Positions 17,101 to 25,999 of a stretch of 64,000 nucleotides of DNA are shown one piece after another. The DNA lies in NCBI RefSeq assembly GCF_004153605.1, contig NZ_SDSI01000001.1:496001-560000 (forward strand). Reading direction: 5' to 3'. Origin of the DNA: Qipengyuania_B thermophila (lineage in GTDB: Bacteria; Pseudomonadota; Alphaproteobacteria; Sphingomonadales; Sphingomonadaceae). Every line of letters begins with the position of its first letter. Position 1 is the first letter of the stretch. The position numbers were made by a program, and so were the translations under genes. The notes beneath the pieces were generated by a model that worked only from the letters and a program-made list of their open reading frames with translations, searched no databases and had not been told where the DNA came from.

Positions 17101-18265
17101 CGGCCCGGAACTCCAGCCGCAGTGTGCCGCCGGGCGCCAGCTCCCCCTGCGGCGCGATCCGGATGGCGCCAACCTCGGGGTCCGCGTCCGGGGACGGCAC
17201 GTAGGTGAAGGCGCCGCCCGAACGCCGCCGGTAGCTCAGCCCGGCCGCCGTCAGCGTGGTGCCGCCGGCGCTCACCACCTTGACCGGCAGGGTCGTCGTG
17301 CCGTCGAACGGCTGATTGAGGAAATTGACCTGCACGGGCAACACGTCCGCGAGCGTCAGGGAGGAAGCGTCCACCGGGCTCCCTCCCGAATTGGTGACGA
17401 TCAGCGCGTAGGTGACCTGTGCGCCCGGCAAATTGTAGGCGCCCAGCCCGCCGTTCACCGCCGTCGACGTCTTGGTCACCGTCAGGGCCGGCATGGGGCA
17501 GTAGGCGATCCCGCTGATCCCCACCGCCTGCTGACTTGTCTGCGTCTCGCCTGCGGTGAGGGGCGCGTTGCCATAGGCCAAGATCACCTGCGTCACCGGC
17601 TGCGCGAACGCGACGTTGATCGTGCCGGTGTCCGAACTGTTGGGCGAATCGGCGTTGCCGAACGCCTGCGCCGCCAGGGTGCCGGCCGGCTGGAAGGTGA
17701 CGCTCGACCCGGCGGCGGTCGCCGGCTGGCCGGTCTGGTTGCCGTTGCCCGCTGGCGAGACCAGGGCCGGCGTGTACCTGCTCCCGCCGGCATCCGTGCC
17801 CCAGATCCCGATCCAGTCGCGGAACTGGTCGGGTGCCGCATCGACATCGAACAGGGTCATCGAAAAGCTGCGGACCGGCTGGGAAAAGGTGAATACGGCG
17901 CGGATCACCCGGCTCGAGCCGGTGATGTCGCCCGTGCGTCCCACGAAGACGCCGCCCAGATTCAGTGCGTTCTGCATCGCGGGTCCGGTCACGACGGTGC
18001 CGATCCGCGGCATGGTCTGCCCTCCCGCGGCCGTGCTGCTCAGCCCGTCCTGCGACAGGGCCATGGTGAACGTCTGCTGCGTGCCGCCTGTCGTCCGCGC
18101 GCTGTAGGGATAGGTCGAGCCGTAGCTCAGCTGCTGGGTGGCATAGCTGGCGAAGCTGAAGCGGAACTCGTTGGCCGCGGGACAGGTGGCCATCGCCGGT
18201 CCGGCCGCGCCAAGCGCCGCCGCTCCCGCTGCCAGCGCCGCGCAGACGAGCCGGCGCCCGCTCAC
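17090..18265 (-). CDS. secreted protein with C-terminal DUF11-like domain
   Basis: A 391-residue exported protein of unknown function. A signal peptide covers about residues 1-26. A middle domain of ~220 residues begins ANEFRFSFASYATQQLSYGS and resembles secreted 'choice-of-anchor' beta domains. A DUF11-type Ig-like repeat runs from about residue 257 to the end (ALTVTKTSTA, then VTYALIVTNSGGSPVD, then DVLPVQVNFL), ending RLEFRAVIR. No sortase, PEP-CTERM or barrel anchor is visible. The GTG start was chosen because GTGA overlaps the stop of the giant upstream gene and is followed at once by a good signal peptide. It is the last gene of the cluster and overlaps the subtilisin gene tail to tail by 11 bases. 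Confidence 0.75.
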   Translation of the reverse strand: MSGRRLVCAALAAGAAALGAAGPAMATCPAANEFRFSFASYATQQLSYGSTYPYSARTTGGTQQTFTMALSQDGLSSTAAGGQTMPRIGTVVTGPAMQNALNLGGVFVGRTGDITGSSRVIRAVFTFSQPVRSFSMTLFDVDAAPDQFRDWIGIWGTDAGGSRYTPALVSPAGNGNQTGQPATAAGSSVTFQPAGTLAAQAFGNADSPNSSDTGTINVAFAQPVTQVILAYGNAPLTAGETQTSQQAVGISGIAYCPMPALTVTKTSTAVNGGLGAYNLPGAQVTYALIVTNSGGSPVDASSLTLADVLPVQVNFLNQPFDGTTTLPVKVVSAGGTTLTAAGLSYRRRSGGAFTYVPSPDADPEVGAIRIAPQGELAPGGTLRLEFRAVIR

Positions 18266-21200
18266 CGCTGTCCCAGTCCCAGAAAGCCGAACGTGCCGGT
18301 GTCGAGCGTCATCTTGGCCGATGCGAACAGTCCTTCTTGCGTGACCCGGGCGGCGGCGAAGTCGCGGTCGGTGAAGCCGGCCAGATTGTAGCCGACCAGC
18401 AGCAGGATGCCGCCGCCGGGCGTGAAGCCGATCTGCGGACCCACGGCATAGACCAGCGTGCCATTCTCCAGATCGCCCCGCACTGTCGCGACGCCGCCGA
18501 TCTCGACCCGTTCGGCGAGCGAGAAGCGCAGGTCGAGACCGGCAAGCAGGCTGCTGCCCTCCAGCGATGTGCCGCCCTGCTGCTCCAGCGCGTACCGCCC
18601 GCCCACGAACAGGCCGATCTCCGCCTCGCGCGCGGCGCCGCTGCTGCCCGGCTGGCGCGACCAGTTGGCCGAGAGGCTGGCAATCAGCCGCCGCGACAGC
18701 GCGTCTCCGTCGATGGTCAGCGCAGTGATGTCGGGCGAAGGCGTTCCGGGGACCGCGCGGACCTCGTCGCTGCGGAAGGCAAGCTTGCCGAGAAGGGCAA
18801 GAGACGAATCGGCCGGACGCAGCGCGCCGGCCGCGCTGATGTCGAGAATGGCCGCCACCGCACCCGTGTCCGCCGACGCACGGGTCCACAGCAGACCTCC
18901 GCCCAGCACCCGCCCCTCTCCCAATTGCCGCAGAATGCCCGCCGTGACCGCGCTGCGGTCGGCGTCCTCGCCGGCGCGATGCTCGGCGCGGACCGATGCG
19001 GTCCACCGCTCGTGGTGCCAGGTGGCTCCGAGCGTTGCGGCCGTGAAGGTCTCGAAGAGCGCACCGTCCGCACCCAGATGACCGCCACTGGCGACCGGAT
19101 GCAGCGGCTCGGGCACAGCGGCGTCGCGACCGCCAAGCGCGCGGTTGTGGTCAAGCGTCGCGTCGAGCGTGAGTGCCGGGGTGACGGCGAGGGTCTGCGC
19201 CAGACCGAAGGCGGCAAACTGCCGCGCGCCCGTGTCGTCGGCACCCTGCGTGCCGAAGGTCGACAGCAGGCGTGCGCCACGCCACGGCGTGACCTCCACC
19301 CCCGCCCGCAGCGTGCGGGCGGAAATCGCCTCCCCCTCGGCAAGTTCGTAGCTGGCCACCAGCCGCACGTCCGGCAGCAGGGCAAAGCGCGCGCCAAGGC
19401 GGTACTGCGCCGGAAGGTCGATCGCCTCCGCTTCGCCGAGGGCCACCGACGCGCTGGCGTCCAGCTCCAGCCGGTTGCCGAGCAGGCGGCGTGTCGCCCC
19501 GGCCTCCACCACCGTCGAGCGGGCCGTGTCACCCGTCGCCAGCCGGTCCTCTAGCCGCGCAAGGCCGAGCCGGACGTCGTTGTCTCCGGTCCGCCACACC
19601 AGCCCGAGGCGGGCGGCGCGCCGCCGGGCCGCGCCGGACAGCTCGTCCGCCTGCCACAGGCTGCCGACGAGCGACACGGAGTCACTCGCGGAGAGGCGGG
19701 CATCGAGGCCGATCCTGCGCCAGCCCAGTTCGGCGCCGTTCTGCTGACCGACACCGTATGCGGCGTCCACGGACCGGACATAGCCGAGCAGGTCCATGCT
19801 GCCCGTCCGGTGCTCCACCTCCGCCAGCCAGGCCGACGCCGTCTCGGCCCCGCGCGCGGTGACGCCGAATTCGGCCCGCACTTCGGTCGCATCGCCGAGC
19901 GATGCCCGCAGGTCGGCGGCGGCGAGGCGCACGTTCTCTGCCCCGTCGCTCTCGCTGAGGACGGTGACGCCGAGACGCACATCATCGACCGGCGCGATCG
20001 TCGCCCTGGCGCCGCCGGTCCAGTCACCCGATCCCGCCAGCGTGTCCACCTCGTAGTCGACCACCAGGAACTGCGGGTTGAGATCCGCGTCGCGCGACAG
20101 CAGGGGAGCGGCGAGACGCAGCGTGCCGGCCGCAAGGTCGATGGAATAATCGGCAAAGCGCACCAGCTCGCGCCGGGCGATGACGATCTCGGGCCGGATC
20201 CGGTCGCGCACCTCAATCACCACCCGTTCGCTGTTGGCAAGGATGGCGCGGCTGCCGAGCCGGTAGGGACCGGACAGGCCGTTGCCTTGAATGTCCTCGC
20301 GCCGGGCGCGGCTCTGCGCCTCGGCGGCGAAGGCCTGGACCTGCGCGTCACCGACCAGCGCCTCGGCCTTGACGCCCGTCAGCGTGCGCACATAGCGGCC
20401 GAGCAGCGTCTGGTCGAAGGCAGCGACAAAGTCGCCATACAGGGCATAGAAGGTGCGCCCCTCCAGCCGCACGTACAGCTTCTCGCGGGATGGTGCGTCG
20501 AAGCCGCGTCCCGAGCCGTCGGCGTAGACGGTGTAGTAGGCCTTGGGATCGATGCTGCCGAGCAGGCGTCGATCGGCGGCCCTGCCCGCGCTGTCGAAGG
20601 CCGCGGTCAGCAGCAGCGAGCCGAGCACCCGCCCCTTGGCGTAGAAGGCGATCCGTCCGTGGTTCTCGCCCACGGCGCCAAGGTGCCCGGTCTGCGCCCC
20701 GCCATCGAGAGCGTCCGCGTGCAGCGTCCCTTCGGCCAGCCCGACAAGGGTCCATTCCTGTTCCCCCGGAACGATCCACCCCTCAAGCTGCTGCTGACGC
20801 GACATGTCGCCGTCGACGAAGGTGAAGCGAAGGTGCAGCGGGCCGCTGACCATCGTCGGCGCAAGCTCGATCAGGGCCACGCCGTCGTCGTCCGCAACCG
20901 ACCAGGTCGGCGCAGCCGCACCGTGCATGGCAGGACCGATGCCGGCGCTGCTTGCCCTGTCGAGCGCGGCGGCGCTTTCATACGGCGCGTTGATCGCCAC
21001 GGTGCCCGACACGCCGGCGCGGACGGGGCGTCCCTGCCGGTCGGTCAGCTTGACCGCGATCACCGGGCGGCTGGCGCCGTCGGCGATCAGGCGCGAACGG
21101 CCGGGCAGAAGCGCGGCACGCCACGGGCCGCCGGTGTAGAACACCTCCCGCTCAAGCGTCGTGACCGCTGTTCCATCGGCGGCGCGGATGCGCGCGGACA

Positions 21201-23289
21201 GCGCCGTGCGCCCCGCTGCGAGCGGCACGCCGCGCCAGACGCTCACCGCGAAGGTGTCGTCTGCCGCCGCCACCGTCCCGTCGAAGGCGAGGGCGTCGAC
21301 CGGACGCCCGTTCGCCAGCAGCTGCACCGATTCGCGCGGACCGTGCCGGACCGCGACGCGGATCGCGGGCGCACGCGGATTGTGGCCGGCATCCGGGAAC
21401 AGGAACGCCGGCGGTCCGGCGCCGGCGGCCAGCCAGTCGGCGTCGGCTCCGGCGGCTTCGCGCGCGGCGGCGCGCTGGCTTTCGGCATCGGCCTCGGCCG
21501 CATCGGCCGTGGGCGGTGTCCAGCCGGGCACCTCGGCAACGAAGTCGGCCACCACCAGGCTTCCGCCCTGACCCGTCACCAGGCGTGATGCGGACTGGCC
21601 GGCGGTGCGGGTGGAGGAGGCGCACTCCACGAACCGGCCGGCGACGGGCAGCGTCTGCACTTGCGGCTGCACGACATGGGTGCCCGGCTCCAGCCCATCG
21701 AAATGATACCGGCCGTCTCGGTCGGTCACGGCGAAGCTGCCGTCCTGCAGGACGACCCTGACATTCGGAATGCCCGCGCCGGTCCTCGACTCACCGCAGG
21801 CTCCGGCAGTGATGCGCCCGATCACCGTCATCCGGCTCGCGATGGTGTCGCGTTCGATCATGAGCGCGTGCGTTGCGGCGGCCGCCGGCGCGCGTCCATC
21901 GTCCGCCGTCGCCGTGTTGACCGCCTCGCCCGCCGGCGCACCCGGCTGCACGCTCATGGCGTAGGTCACACGCGCCCGCGCCCGGCCCGGCAGCGGCGGG
22001 AGAGCCAGCCGGAAGCCGGGACCGCTCCGATCCAGTGTCAGCGCACCGGGCGCCAGCGTCTGCCCGTCGAGCCGCAGGGTTTCTGCGCGCAGCCGCAGCG
22101 CGGGGCCGGCCGCGTCCGTCAACACGATGCCGCGACGCTCGGCAGCGTCGGGGTTGCTGATCTCCACCGTGTAGAACACCGCATCGCCCGGCGCGGCGCG
22201 GGCGCGGGATGCCGATTTGCTGATCCGCAGCCCTGCCTGCTGACGATCGAGCGGCACGTCGAGCAGCAAGGCCTGCCCCGCTGCAAGGGTGAAGGCCGCA
22301 CCCCACGACCCGTCCGCCAGATGCAGCGGACCGCCGTAGGGGTGCTCGAGCCGCGCGAGGTCGGCCGCGCGCGCGCGCGAGGGCGCGGCATAGCCTGCGG
22401 GCGGCTCGACGCGGAGCCGGTAGGCACCGGCCGGCAGCTGCGGAAAGCTGAACTCGCCTGGCCGCATCGCGACCGGTCGGCCGGCGCCGTCCGTCACCTC
22501 CCGCCCCGTGACGACGGTGCTCGGCCAAGGGGTGACGCCGTCCTGCGCGAACACGGCCGCCGGCTGTCCGGTGGCGGCGTCCACCACGGTGATCCTGGCA
22601 CCGTCCACGGGTGCGCCGGTGGCGCTGTCGAAGGCGATCGCCGGCATGGGCGTGTCGGCGAAGGCGATGGCCGCGCTCAGCACCGTCGTGCCGCCCCCCC
22701 GGGCGAGCGCGGCCAGCCGGACGATCTCGCCCGCCCCGACCGCCAGACGGCAATCCCCGGACACCGCCGGCGGCGGTGCGGTCGCGATGGCGCCGATGAA
22801 CACGCCGCTGTTCACGGTGGTCTCGAAGACGGAAAGCGTCTCGCGATCGCCGCCCCCGCCGGTGAGGGAGACGTCCACCACGTCGATGGCGTTCGGGTCG
22901 ATGTTGGCCTGCGGCAGGGTCAGGGTGAAGTAGAGGGTCTCGCCGACGCGGTAGCCACGCGTCTGCGCGAGGGTGATGGAGGCGGCGCTGTGCGCGGCGA
23001 TGTCCGGCAGGCCGACCGCCCCGCCTCCGCACTGCGGCGTGCGCCATGCGAGGCTCTGTCCCGCCGTCCGGCTCCGCGCGAGGAACGCGATGGCCGCCGC
23101 CGGGCGCTCCACCTCGATGCGCACCGTGTTCGAGCGGGTGGTCGCCGGCCCGCCGCTGCCGGTCCACCGCGCCTCGGCGGTGTTGGTGATCGTCTGCGCC
23201 AGGGCGGACGCGCCGGGCAGGGGCAGCAGCGCGCCCAGCACCGCCGCCACCGCCGCCGCGAGCCTCCGGCCCGAACGCAAGACGATCAC
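18262..23289 (-). CDS. giant outer-membrane protein with DUF11, Cna-B-like and Ig-like domains and a C-terminal barrel
   Basis: About 1675 residues. A signal peptide is followed by the module TITNTAEARW (from residue 33), then a beta region with VFETTVNSGVFIGAI (~158). A carboxypeptidase-regulatory-like fold with FSFPQLPAGAYRLRVEPP comes next, then a DUF11 repeat (about 351-455, LRISKSASRARAAPGDAVFY). A second Cna-B/SdrD-like fold follows (about 488-540, FAVTDRDGRYHFDGLEPGTH), then an invasin-like Ig segment (VIAVKLTDRQGRPVRAGVSG). From about residue 840 to the end, repeated amphipathic strands (LEGRTFYALYGDF, LGARFALLPDVRLVASYEL) predict a large outer-membrane barrel. Two starts are possible, this GTG or a TTG nine bases downstream that has better spacing to GGAGAGG. 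It would be the membrane anchor or display platform of the cluster (inference). No enzymatic motif was found. Confidence 0.78.
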   Translation of the reverse strand: MIVLRSGRRLAAAVAAVLGALLPLPGASALAQTITNTAEARWTGSGGPATTRSNTVRIEVERPAAAIAFLARSRTAGQSLAWRTPQCGGGAVGLPDIAAHSAASITLAQTRGYRVGETLYFTLTLPQANIDPNAIDVVDVSLTGGGGDRETLSVFETTVNSGVFIGAIATAPPPAVSGDCRLAVGAGEIVRLAALARGGGTTVLSAAIAFADTPMPAIAFDSATGAPVDGARITVVDAATGQPAAVFAQDGVTPWPSTVVTGREVTDGAGRPVAMRPGEFSFPQLPAGAYRLRVEPPAGYAAPSRARAADLARLEHPYGGPLHLADGSWGAAFTLAAGQALLLDVPLDRQQAGLRISKSASRARAAPGDAVFYTVEISNPDAAERRGIVLTDAAGPALRLRAETLRLDGQTLAPGALTLDRSGPGFRLALPPLPGRARARVTYAMSVQPGAPAGEAVNTATADDGRAPAAAATHALMIERDTIASRMTVIGRITAGACGESRTGAGIPNVRVVLQDGSFAVTDRDGRYHFDGLEPGTHVVQPQVQTLPVAGRFVECASSTRTAGQSASRLVTGQGGSLVVADFVAEVPGWTPPTADAAEADAESQRAAAREAAGADADWLAAGAGPPAFLFPDAGHNPRAPAIRVAVRHGPRESVQLLANGRPVDALAFDGTVAAADDTFAVSVWRGVPLAAGRTALSARIRAADGTAVTTLEREVFYTGGPWRAALLPGRSRLIADGASRPVIAVKLTDRQGRPVRAGVSGTVAINAPYESAAALDRASSAGIGPAMHGAAAPTWSVADDDGVALIELAPTMVSGPLHLRFTFVDGDMSRQQQLEGWIVPGEQEWTLVGLAEGTLHADALDGGAQTGHLGAVGENHGRIAFYAKGRVLGSLLLTAAFDSAGRAADRRLLGSIDPKAYYTVYADGSGRGFDAPSREKLYVRLEGRTFYALYGDFVAAFDQTLLGRYVRTLTGVKAEALVGDAQVQAFAAEAQSRARREDIQGNGLSGPYRLGSRAILANSERVVIEVRDRIRPEIVIARRELVRFADYSIDLAAGTLRLAAPLLSRDADLNPQFLVVDYEVDTLAGSGDWTGGARATIAPVDDVRLGVTVLSESDGAENVRLAAADLRASLGDATEVRAEFGVTARGAETASAWLAEVEHRTGSMDLLGYVRSVDAAYGVGQQNGAELGWRRIGLDARLSASDSVSLVGSLWQADELSGAARRRAARLGLVWRTGDNDVRLGLARLEDRLATGDTARSTVVEAGATRRLLGNRLELDASASVALGEAEAIDLPAQYRLGARFALLPDVRLVASYELAEGEAISARTLRAGVEVTPWRGARLLSTFGTQGADDTGARQFAAFGLAQTLAVTPALTLDATLDHNRALGGRDAAVPEPLHPVASGGHLGADGALFETFTAATLGATWHHERWTASVRAEHRAGEDADRSAVTAGILRQLGEGRVLGGGLLWTRASADTGAVAAILDISAAGALRPADSSLALLGKLAFRSDEVRAVPGTPSPDITALTIDGDALSRRLIASLSANWSRQPGSSGAAREAEIGLFVGGRYALEQQGGTSLEGSSLLAGLDLRFSLAERVEIGGVATVRGDLENGTLVYAVGPQIGFTPGGGILLLVGYNLAGFTDRDFAAARVTQEGLFASAKMTLDTGTFGFLGLGQR

Positions 23290-23314
23290 CTCTCCCCCTC
23301 CCGTCCGGATCGCG

Positions 23315-24406
23315 TCAGTTGATCTTGGCGCGGAACCGGAGGGTGCGGGTCTCCCCGGCACCGATGCTGCTGAAGGTGTGGCTGACGGTGCGGGTGCCGG
23401 CGTTGTAGTTGGCGCTGTCGCTGCCCGCCGTGCCGCCGGTCGCGGCGCAGGTGTCGGGCGCGGTGAAGGCGCCGTTGAGGTACACCGTGCCCGGTTCGTA
23501 GGTCATGGCGGCCGGCACGACGTCGGTCAGCGCCAGGGCATTGGCCGCGGCCGCGCCGCTGGCGTTGGTCACGACGATGCAGTATTCCACCAGCGCCCCT
23601 GGAACGGACCGCGGGCTGCTGCTGCCCAGATAGTCGTCAATGACCCGGCTCACCTTGGTCACCGTCAGCGCCGCGCCGCTGACCCGGTAGTCGCTGCGGG
23701 CGGAATGACGCCCGTCGCGCGCCGTGTCGCCGGTGGCGACCCCCGCGAGGTCGGCAAAGATGGTTTCCACCGTCGTCCGCCCGTTCGGCGTTGTGCTGGG
23801 CGTCTGGGTGATCGCCGTTCCGCCCGATGCCGCCGTTGCCGACAGGATCACCGTTGCGATGTCGCCATTCGCCGGCAGCACTGGCGGGGAGCCGGGCGTG
23901 ATGATCATGTCCGAGACGACATAGACGGTCGCCGCATCGCCCGACGCAAGGTTGCTGAGCGACGTCACCAGCTGGTCGCTGGCGTCGAACCCGGCCGTTG
24001 TCCCGGTCTCGCGGAAGATGCGGATGTTGGTCACATTGAAGTTGTCGTTGCCGCCGAAGGTCGCCGCACCGCTGGCCTGATTGGTGGCGGCAAGCAGGAA
24101 ATCGAGCGTGGCGTTGGAGTTGTTCGTCACGGTGAACGTCGTCACCGCGTTCGTCTGTCCCGGCGACACGGTCACCGCCGCCGTGTCGAGCGTCGCGACG
24201 GTGACGTTGATCCGCCGGTCGACCTTGAACGTGTCGGTGGCGGTGATCTGGTTCTGCGCCACGCCGCCCACGGTGTAGTTGACCTGGACGGTGTTGGTGA
24301 TGTCGGTGCCGGAGGCGGTGCCGACCGGCGCGGACTGCGCCGCGATGGGCGTGCTGACCAGCGCCAGCCCGCTCACCGCAGCGAGCCAGGTGCTCGTGCG
24401 TCTCAT
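23315..24406 (-). CDS. secreted DUF11-domain protein
   Basis: A 363-residue exported protein. The signal peptide MRRTSTWLAAVSGLALVSTP ends near AQSA. The first module has DITNTVQVNYTVGG, shared in pattern with two other genes of the cluster. A middle beta region carries TFTVTNNSNATLDFLLAATN. A C-terminal DUF11 repeat begins ALTVTKVSRVIDDYLG and contains VEYCIVVTNASGAAAANAL, ending TLRFRAKIN. DUF11 modules are Ig-like and are common in secreted surface proteins. No membrane anchor, sortase motif or catalytic motif is seen. It is the third gene of the cluster, with a 25-base gap to the giant barrel gene. Confidence 0.8.
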   Translation of the reverse strand: MRRTSTWLAAVSGLALVSTPIAAQSAPVGTASGTDITNTVQVNYTVGGVAQNQITATDTFKVDRRINVTVATLDTAAVTVSPGQTNAVTTFTVTNNSNATLDFLLAATNQASGAATFGGNDNFNVTNIRIFRETGTTAGFDASDQLVTSLSNLASGDAATVYVVSDMIITPGSPPVLPANGDIATVILSATAASGGTAITQTPSTTPNGRTTVETIFADLAGVATGDTARDGRHSARSDYRVSGAALTVTKVSRVIDDYLGSSSPRSVPGALVEYCIVVTNASGAAAANALALTDVVPAAMTYEPGTVYLNGAFTAPDTCAATGGTAGSDSANYNAGTRTVSHTFSSIGAGETRTLRFRAKIN

Positions 24407-24483
24407 GTTTCAGCCTTTCTGTTGCCCCGCGTCAGATCCCGACCGCCTGCGAGGCCTGGCGGTTTCCCCCGGCGAGCCGCGCC

Positions 24484-24933
24484 TCAGCGCACGGTCGCGA
24501 AGTAGCTCAGCTCTCCTTCCGCCCCCGGCTCGAGCCGGGCGACCGTCCAGCGCACATGCGACACGTCGGCGAGCGTGGCCGGACGGACCGCGCCGTTCTC
24601 GGTTAAGGTCCGGCTGGCGAGTGGGCCGAACTCGGTGCCCCCGTCCACCGACACCTCGAACGGGCCGTCCGCGGCGAGCATAACCTGCGCGGGCAGCGGA
24701 TTGGTGACGACGAACCCGTCGACCGCGACGGCCTGCGTGTTGCGGTAGTGGGTGGAGAAGACGAGCTTGTCCCCCGGCACGACCTGCTCGGGCGGCTGCC
24801 GCGTTTCCACCCCGTCGACGACACGTACGACATGGACCTCGCCGCGAAGCGCGACCGGGCTTTCCTGCGCCCTGAGCGGCGTGGCCGCGAGCAGGGACGC
24901 GCACAGGCAGGCGATCAGTGGACGATGAAACAT
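24484..24933 (-). CDS. small secreted single DUF11-like domain protein
   Basis: A 149-residue exported protein consisting of a signal peptide (MFHRPLIACLCASLLAATPL, cleavage near LRAQ) and one Ig-like DUF11-type domain (KLVFSTHYRNTQAVAVDGFV, then NPLPAQVMLAADG), ending GELSYFATVR. The frame is open upstream, but only the ATG at 24933 gives a signal peptide and avoids running into the preceding gene, which stops 13 bases earlier. It resembles a minimal single-domain version of the repeats in its neighbours and could be a subunit or cap, but nothing in the sequence proves a role. Confidence 0.75.
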   Translation of the reverse strand: MFHRPLIACLCASLLAATPLRAQESPVALRGEVHVVRVVDGVETRQPPEQVVPGDKLVFSTHYRNTQAVAVDGFVVTNPLPAQVMLAADGPFEVSVDGGTEFGPLASRTLTENGAVRPATLADVSHVRWTVARLEPGAEGELSYFATVR

Positions 24934-24946
24934 GGTTCGGCGCTTT

Positions 24947-25930
24947 CTAGTCGATGGTGACGGCAAAGGTGACGGTTCGGGTCGCGCTGACGGGCACGGA
25001 GCCTGCGTCGACGCGGACGCTGTTGCCGATGAAGGCGCCGGCATCGCCGTCGCTTGCGTCGGTGAGCGGTGCGTTGTCGAGGCGCAGGCTGCCCGGGCGG
25101 TAGGTGGTGCCGGCCGGGATTGCGTCGGCAATGACCAGCGCGTCGGCCGCGGCGCCGCCGCCGACGCTGGCCACGATGCTGAAGGTGACGGTGGCGCCCG
25201 GAACCGGGCGGCTGCCACCGAACGGATCGGCGATGGTGGCGCTTTTCACGAGCGAGACGGCGGCGACCTGTGCCACCAGCCCGCCATTGCCGAGCGCGCT
25301 GGCACCGGACGTGCCGACCACCGCCGCGCCGCCGCCATGACCGGCCCCGGCGAACAGGGTGCCGGGCGCGCCGGTGCCGGTCACGGCCTCCGCGCGCAGC
25401 CGAACCTGGCTGGTGGCGCCGTTGGCGAGGCCTGTCGGCGCGCTCACCAGGACGAACACGACCTGGCTGGCATCGGCCGCAAGGACCGGGGTCGCGCCGC
25501 CATTGATCAGCGGCAGGTCGACCCCGGGCTCGTAGGTGCCGTTCCCGTTGGTGTCGAGGGCAAGGCCGCTCACCGAGGCGGCAAACGCGTTGCCGCCGAC
25601 GTTCGGATCGGCGAGCAGGGTGAAGGCTTCGGGTCCGTTGCCGGTGTTGGTGACCGTGAAGGCGAGCACCGCGCTGCCGTTGATCGTCACCGGCCCGGCA
25701 TCGTTCGAGACGGTGGTGACGTTGAGCAGCTCGTCCACCCGCACGGTGACCGTGTTCGACGTGACCGACTGGGGATGCCCGCCCGTGGTGAACGTGGCGG
25801 TGGCGGTGTTGCTGATCAGGGTGCCGGCATCCACCCCGCCCGCGGTCAGCGGCGCGGCCGACAAGGCGGCGGCGGCAAGAGCAGCGCCGGCAAGGGCGGC
25901 GGAACGGAGCGGGAGGCGCGGTGTCGTCAT
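24947..25930 (-). CDS. secreted DUF11-domain protein, first gene of the surface cluster
   Basis: A 327-residue exported protein. The signal peptide is alanine-rich (MTTPRLPLRSAALAGAALAA). The first module reads LISNTATATFTTGG, followed by SVTSNTVTVRVDE, the best-preserved copy of the module shared with the 363-residue and giant proteins. A middle region has LAFTVTNTGNGPEAFTLLAD and a calcium-loop-like LDTNGNGTYEPG. The C-terminal DUF11 repeat starts AVSLVKSATIADPFGG and ends TVTFAVTID. No anchor is visible. It follows the PhoD gene by 69 bases that include an AT-rich promoter-like stretch, so the cluster probably has its own promoter. Confidence 0.8.
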   Translation of the reverse strand: MTTPRLPLRSAALAGAALAAAALSAAPLTAGGVDAGTLISNTATATFTTGGHPQSVTSNTVTVRVDELLNVTTVSNDAGPVTINGSAVLAFTVTNTGNGPEAFTLLADPNVGGNAFAASVSGLALDTNGNGTYEPGVDLPLINGGATPVLAADASQVVFVLVSAPTGLANGATSQVRLRAEAVTGTGAPGTLFAGAGHGGGAAVVGTSGASALGNGGLVAQVAAVSLVKSATIADPFGGSRPVPGATVTFSIVASVGGGAAADALVIADAIPAGTTYRPGSLRLDNAPLTDASDGDAGAFIGNSVRVDAGSVPVSATRTVTFAVTID

Positions 25931-25937
25931 GCGCCGC

Positions 25938-25960
25938 TCTATAGGGTTAATTAATTAACG
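25938..25960 (-). promoter_or_regulatory. AT-rich promoter-like element upstream of the DUF11 cluster
   Basis: The 12-base palindrome TTAATTAATTAA (25947-25958), followed on the minus strand by CCCTATAGAG, lies 8-28 bases before the ATG of the first cluster gene in otherwise very GC-rich DNA. It could supply a -10 region or a regulator site. No mapped start exists. Confidence 0.35.
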
Positions 25961-25999
25961 AGCCGTGCGCGCGCCGGCGGGTTGCCGTGGATCCGCGCC

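Noticed and set aside
19810..23322. Long plus-strand open frames (about 550-590 codons) opposite the giant barrel gene
   Set aside because: The minus-strand protein has a signal peptide and clear domains, while the antisense products are Arg/Gly-rich with no motif.
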